DNA of 27,840 bases, from assembly GCA_036897485.1 (NCBI GenBank), contig JAYMTF010000958.1, positions 1 through 27,840 of the forward strand, read 5' to 3'. Positions 23,242 through 27,840 of this stretch are shown here, one piece after another. The position numbers and the translations under genes were made by a program. The notes beneath the pieces were generated by a model that had not been told where the DNA came from, made no database searches, and was given only the letters and a program-made list of their open reading frames with translations. Within the stretch, counting starts at the first letter, position 1, and each line of letters opens with the position of its first letter. The DNA comes from Pelargonium nanum. Taxonomy: Eukaryota > Streptophyta > Magnoliopsida > Geraniales > Geraniaceae.

Positions 23242-23424
23242 AGGGTGGCTCAATGCACAAGTACCTTACCATCATGGGTTTGGCGAGTCATTTATGTGCA
23301 CAATCTTCCATTATCCATTATCTTCTACAAAAAAAGGGTGGCCTGATGCATGAGTGTTAGACCATTGTGGTTGTTTCTCGACTCAAACTTGTTAACAACC
23401 TTACCCTAGCGTCAAGGCTTACTC
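23242..23424 (-). mobile_element. Two degenerate Au-type SINE pieces in the RKP leader intron
   Basis: On the plus strand, piece 2 (about 23328-23424) reads AAAAAAAGGGTGGCCTGATGCA, then TTGTTTCTCGACTCAAACTT, then ACCTTACCCTAGCGTCAAGGC. This matches the reverse complement of an Au SINE (3' poly-T tail, GGCTGCCC end, B-box region, CGCAACGGTAAAG-like head, GCCTTGG start), with the middle deleted. Piece 1 (about 23242-23290) repeats only the 3' end: GGGTGGCTCAATGCACAAG then CATCATGGG. Both lie between the proposed leader donor (22598) and the start codon, antisense to RKP. Confidence 0.65.
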
Positions 23425-23752
23425 TGTATTCCTTTTTTCGTTTATATGAAACAGAACAATCATAAGAATATAAGATCAAGTTCGTAGGATAATTTCCCTA
23501 GTCCTTTATAAAATTTAGTTGAATATGCATTGTGGCAGTACAACAAAATAGGAAAATTTGTGATGCTTTTTCTTATTGTAAGAGGGAGAAAGAGAAAAAA
23601 AGGGACTTCATTTAAGCTATAGAGAATTGGTATTGATCTTTGTTTAGTGGAGTTCTTCAATTTTCTCATATGGGAACTGATAGGATCCTTTCTGCGTTGG
23701 CTGATTCATGGCAATTTCTGCTTGCTCTGTATTGCTTTGTTTTGTGGTGCAG

Positions 23753-24005
23753 AGCAAGCGATGATAAGTTTTACACTTATGAATGGCTGATGCATGGTCG
23801 GTGTTTGAGGTAGTTCTTTTAATTTAGTTTGAAGTTTCAATGTCCCTATTTGATTGTTTTTTTTGTTTATGTTTATGTGTGTCAGGATCTGCTAATGGTT
23901 GGTTCTTAGTTCTTATGACCGTTTCAAATTAATCATTTTTGCTTGGGACTTTTGATTTGAGACTTGATTGTGGGTTTGTCAAGATAGTGGTTGTCCTTCT
24001 CCTAA
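23753..24005 (+). other. Possible further RKP 5' UTR exon(s)
   Basis: TTTGTGGTGCAG|AGC gives an acceptor at 23752 and TTTGAG|GTAGTT a donor at 23810. A second acceptor, TGTGTGTCAG|GAT, lies at 23885, from which sequence runs without a break to the start codon at 24006. Either acceptor could close the leader intron. These are candidates from splice motifs only; transcript data would settle them. Confidence 0.35.
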
Positions 24006-27000
24006 ATGGCAGAAGGCAGCTCGCGTCTTGCTGGGTTCTCTTCTGGTTTAGCTGTGATACTAAATGGCGATGATCAAAAGGATAATTCATCGAAATCCCA
24101 TCTTGTTTCTTGTTGTGATGATTTTGGCAACCAGTCTGTGGAGCGGACTCTTGAATACATATTTGATCTCCCTAACAAGTCTATTGATCCATTGACTGGT
24201 CCAGTTGACAGAAACTTGATTCGCTCAATTATAAAGAATGAGTTTTGTGGATTTCATATGAATTCAAATGCTCCGGTTATAGATCGGGATGGAATTTGCA
24301 TCATTGATGTTGGTAGTGATCGGCAGGTTGCTCTTGATGAATTCAGCATTTGTGGTGATATTAAAATCTGCAGGTCACCATTACTTGTTGAGAGCTTAGC
24401 AATGTTCAGCAGTGCAAGGGCTAATGCTTGTGTATGGAAAGGGAGATGGATGTATGAAGTTAGATTAGACACTTCAGGCATACAACAGCTTGGATGGGCG
24501 ACACTTTCTTGCCCCTTCACTGATCATAATGGAGTTGGTGATGCTGATGATTCATATGCCTTTGATGGGAAAAGAGTTAGCAAATGGAATAAGAAATCTG
24601 ACTCTTATGGTCAGTCATGGGTTGTTGGTGACATTATTGGATGTTGTATAGATATGGATCGAGATGAGATATCATTCTATAGAAATGGTTGTTCGCTTGG
24701 GGTGGCGTTTCGTGGGATTCGGAAAATGGGACCTGGATTTGGATATTATCCTGCAATATCTCTTTCTCAGGGTGAACGGTGTGAGATAAACTTTGGGGGT
24801 CGCCCCTTTAAATACCCTATTGAAGGATACTTTCCCCTTCAAGCTTCTCCATCAATAACCTTATTTGTATCCCAGTTGCTGCAGTGTTTATTAAGGCTTT
24901 TGGATATACATTCCGTGGAGAGGGTTGAGTATTGTTCAGTTGAGAAATTAAGGAGATTGAGGAGGTTTGTGCCACTTGATGAACTTTTTCATCCTATATC
25001 TTATGGAATTTGTGACGAGTTATTCTCTGCCCTTGAAGCAGATATTGGTAGCATAAAGTATGTTGCTTGGGGGCCCTTCATGTCATTCATGATGGAAGTT
25101 TTTGGTGCACATGCTCCACATGATTATTCAAACTTGGATAGAGTTGTTGATGTTTTCCTAGAATACCAAGGATCTTGTTTGTTGTTTGAGCACATCATAG
25201 ATGCCCTTTCATGTGGTTGCAAAACAGCGCCATTCATTCTGACAGAATGCCCATATTCTGGATCATATCCTTATCTTGCATTGGCATGTCATATATTGAG
25301 ACGGAAAGAATTAATGGTGCTCTGGTGGAGGTCATCAGATTTTCAATTCTTATTTGAAGGTTTTCTTTCGTGGAAGAGCCCTAATAGGGAGGATCTTCAA
25401 TGCATAATGCCTTCTATATGGTGGCCTGGTTCATGCGAGGATGTATCCCATGAGCATAGCATGGTTTTGACTATTTCAGCTTTATCTGAATCTGTCAGTA
25501 AGGTATGCCTTCATTGTGAAGGACTTATATTTCTACTTACTTCATTATTTTGTGGTTTCATTTATGTGTGATAATACAAAAAGATATTTGGGGACATGTA
25601 GCTTTATATTAATAACGTTGTATAACTTATGTACGAGATTAGTATCAACTATGTCTATCATATTTGAAAATATGGTGGGGCGGAGAACCTTTCTGAAAAT
25701 TAAGTGTGGCTGGTTTTGTTTGATTCTTATAATAATCATTTTAAGAATTAGGGGTATTTCAGTTACTCTTAGATATATTCCTGTAGCACAGTAGCAGTGG
25801 CAAGTCTGGTTAATTAGTTTGTTATGTAGAGATTACTTGTCATTTTGGTATTTCTTTCCTCATGCTAAGAGAGTGATGTCTTTTATTTGCAAGTAGGCAG
25901 TGGATACCCGATAATCGCTTAAAAAATGAATATAGAAGAGGGTGTATTTTCATGCTAAAACAGCATTAGGAGTTTAGAACTTAATAGTGTAGAGGGAAGA
26001 TCAATGATTTTATTTTTTCTTCTTCTAAGTACTGAGAAAAGGCAGGTTTTTTCTTGGTCTAGCTTTGACTGTTGCAATTTTTATTTTTGGATGGTGTAAT
26101 TGCAATACATATTTTTCCTATCAGCCAGTCCAATTGCTTTGTCAAGTACGAGCATGGACAGTAAATTGGAATGGAAAAGCTTGAGGAATACTCTTATTCT
26201 ATATTTTTGTTGCTACGTTGCGATTGGTTGTGTATTGTACATAATTAAATATAATTTTGTCTCTCCCTATCCAGTTCTAATTGGTTACTCAAAGACACAT
26301 GATGGGTTTACATAACCAACCTATGTACCATGTGGCTTATTTGTACGGAGTTACAATTTTGACCTAAATAAGCTTGCCATTTTCTTTGCATTTCAAGTTA
26401 TTGTTTCCTATCCCTATCCTTTATTCTTCACCCCTCTTTGTATCTCACTCCATTACTGCATACTTCATACTTGATATTAATATTTCACCTCTGTCCATCA
26501 TTGAAGTAAGAAAGAAAAGGTAGAAGGCCAACTGCTTTAACATGACTTTGTGGTGTTGCCTCAATGGATGGAAACATTTATCTGTTAAACAATTCTAGAA
26601 AACTGAACTTGTAGATGTATGTTAATGCTTTATGTAGAATATCTTGATACATAGGACAACTTGTCAGCGTTGATATTTGTCAATGATCAGCAGCACCTTA
26701 TGTGATATAATAAGTTGGCATCTCATAAAGTCTACATTTGAATTTTAGTATTGTATTTGTTGTCATACTAATTATTTCTTTGACCACAATTATCTGTTTA
26801 TTTGCAGATTGAGGAGAAACATAGAGAGCTCTGTCTCTTGGTTATACAGTTCATACCACCTGTTTCATCCCCTCAGTTGCCTGGTTCTGTGTTTAGGACC
26901 CTTTTACAGAACCTTTTGTTAAAAAACAGAGGTGCAGATCGTAACGTGCCACCCCCTGGAATTTCAAGCAATTCTGTTCTGGTTTCATTGTACACAGTTA

Positions 27001-27620
27001 TACTGCACTTTTTATCTGAAGGGTTTGCAGTGGGGGACACTTGTGGCTGGTTGAAAAGCTGTGATATTGGTTTTCTCCATAGAGGCGGCCAACAAAGTTT
27101 CCCCTTAGGTTTGCTTCTTAAAAATGATCCTCATCGAACTGACATTTCTAGGCTTGGAGGATCATTTAGTCATCTATCAAAATCTCATCCTGTAAATGAC
27201 CAGGTAGCAGAAGTAATTCGATGGGAGGAAGGTTGTATGGATGGTGAAGAAACAAGAGTAACTCATTCAACCAGGCAGAAGCCATGTTGTTGTTCAAATT
27301 ATGACAGCGACTTCTCAAAAATCTCTAAACATCCAATTAGATATGCGGCCAAAGGCTCTCGTGGCCATTGTGGTCCTATCTCAGAGAGATCCGCTCAGGT
27401 TGCAAGAGAATGCAGTACAGGAAGTTTGAATGATGAGATAGCAGATAAGCCTAGCTCCAGTGATCAGCCCCAATCAGAGTTTGATTATCTTCAGGTGCAG
27501 CAAATGAGGGTTGCACCAAGGGAGAGTAATATGTCATCAGCTACGCTACTAGGAGAGGAAGAACTTCTGGACACCATGCTTATGCTGTATCATATTGGGC
27601 TTGCGCCAAATTTTAAGCAG
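24006..27620 (+). CDS. RKP: RKP, KPC1-related SPRY-domain E3 ubiquitin ligase (5' part, continues past window)
   Basis: Two coding exons are visible, 24006-25502 (499 codons) and 26808-27620 (271 codons), joined in frame by a GT-AG intron of 1305 bp. A donor (CAG|GTGAGG) at 27620 leads out of the window. The start is chosen because the first residues (MAEGSSRLAGFSSGLAVILN) resemble the known RKP N-terminus, followed by RTLEYIFDLPNKSI. A SPRY domain spans about 145-265: GRWMYEVRLD, GWATLSCPF, DSYAFDGKR, VGDIIGCCIDMDRDEISFYRNG. From family knowledge, Arabidopsis RKP (At2g22010) is a RING-type ubiquitin ligase related to mammalian KPC1. It helps degrade the CDK inhibitor KRP1 and so affects the cell cycle, and it is about 1280 aa long. 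The RING lies at the C-terminus and is not in this window. Exon 2 is Ser-rich and poorly conserved in its second half. The first exon is unusually long and intronless, as expected for this gene. Confidence 0.92.
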
Positions 27621-27785
27621 GTGAGGTGATTATGGGCTAAACTTTCTTCTCATTAATGTGATTATTGTTATTTGTAGCCAGGCATTTATTTTTTATCAGC
27701 ACTTTTCAATCTAATAATGCCATGGCTTGCAATTGTCTGAAGCATAGTAGCTTTCGGAATAACTCAAAAGTAGAGTGTAGTAAGA

Positions 27786-27840
27786 GGGTGTTTGGATTAG
27801 CTCATGAGCTGGTCAAACAAGCTCATGAGCACAAAATAGC
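27786..27840 (+). mobile_element. Possible hAT-like MITE end, cut by the window edge
   Basis: GGGTGTTTGGATTAGCTCAT resembles the terminal repeat seen at the ends of many plant hAT-type MITEs (GGGTGTTTGG...). Two copies of the palindrome GCTCATGAGC follow at 27800-27809 and 27821-27830. The other end is outside the window, so this is unproven. If real, it sits in RKP intron 2. Confidence 0.4.

Noticed and set aside
1..27840. tRNA, rRNA, CRISPR arrays, operons, plasmid or phage features
   Set aside because: No complete cloverleaf, rRNA or spaced repeat array was seen, and the genes are intron-split plant nuclear genes. B-box-like motifs are better explained as SINE pieces.

Overview
This window looks like nuclear DNA of a flowering plant, most likely a eudicot. 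It is AT-rich. Its genes are split by many short GT-AG introns, and the proteins belong to plant families (RLCK-VII/PBS1-like kinase, RKP ubiquitin ligase, a plant TBC Rab-GAP, a plant deaminated-glutathione amidase). The spaces between genes hold plant-type repeats (Stowaway MITEs, Au-like SINEs, a decayed RNase H/LINE-type fragment). Species cannot be told from the sequence. All exon boundaries were derived by hand from splice sites, reading-frame continuity and family knowledge; no alignment was run.

Layout. (1) 1038-4760, minus: nitrilase-superfamily deaminated-glutathione amidase, 9 coding exons, 319 aa, with an intact Glu/Lys/Cys triad. (2) 4761-6964: 2.2 kb divergent intergenic region with a SINE-like pair of Pol III boxes and a (TC)n tract. 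(3) 6965-14076, plus: TBC-domain Rab GTPase-activating protein, 18 coding exons, 831 aa, with an arginine finger, a glutamine finger and a C-terminal coiled coil. (4) 14077-14991: convergent 3' regions. (5) 14992-18962, minus: PBS1-like receptor-like cytoplasmic kinase, 5 coding exons, 371 aa, with an N-terminal acylation motif. (6) 18963-22460: about 3.5 kb of repeat-rich intergenic DNA with a frameshifted RNase H-like pseudogene, a (TA)n tract and a possible LTR remnant. (7) 22460 to the window end, plus: RKP (KPC1-related SPRY/RING E3 ligase), with a 5' leader, a leader intron carrying Au-SINE-like pieces, and the first two coding exons (770 aa). The rest, including the RING end, lies beyond the window.

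The four genes are ordinary single-copy-looking housekeeping or signalling genes: glutathione metabolite repair, membrane traffic, kinase signalling and ubiquitination. Nothing suggests they form a functional cluster. I found no convincing novel multi-gene system. The points most worth checking are the two related Stowaway MITEs sitting in introns of two different genes, the SINE copies, the broken RNase H gene, the PBS1-type activation loop, and the short uORF with a palindrome in the RKP leader.
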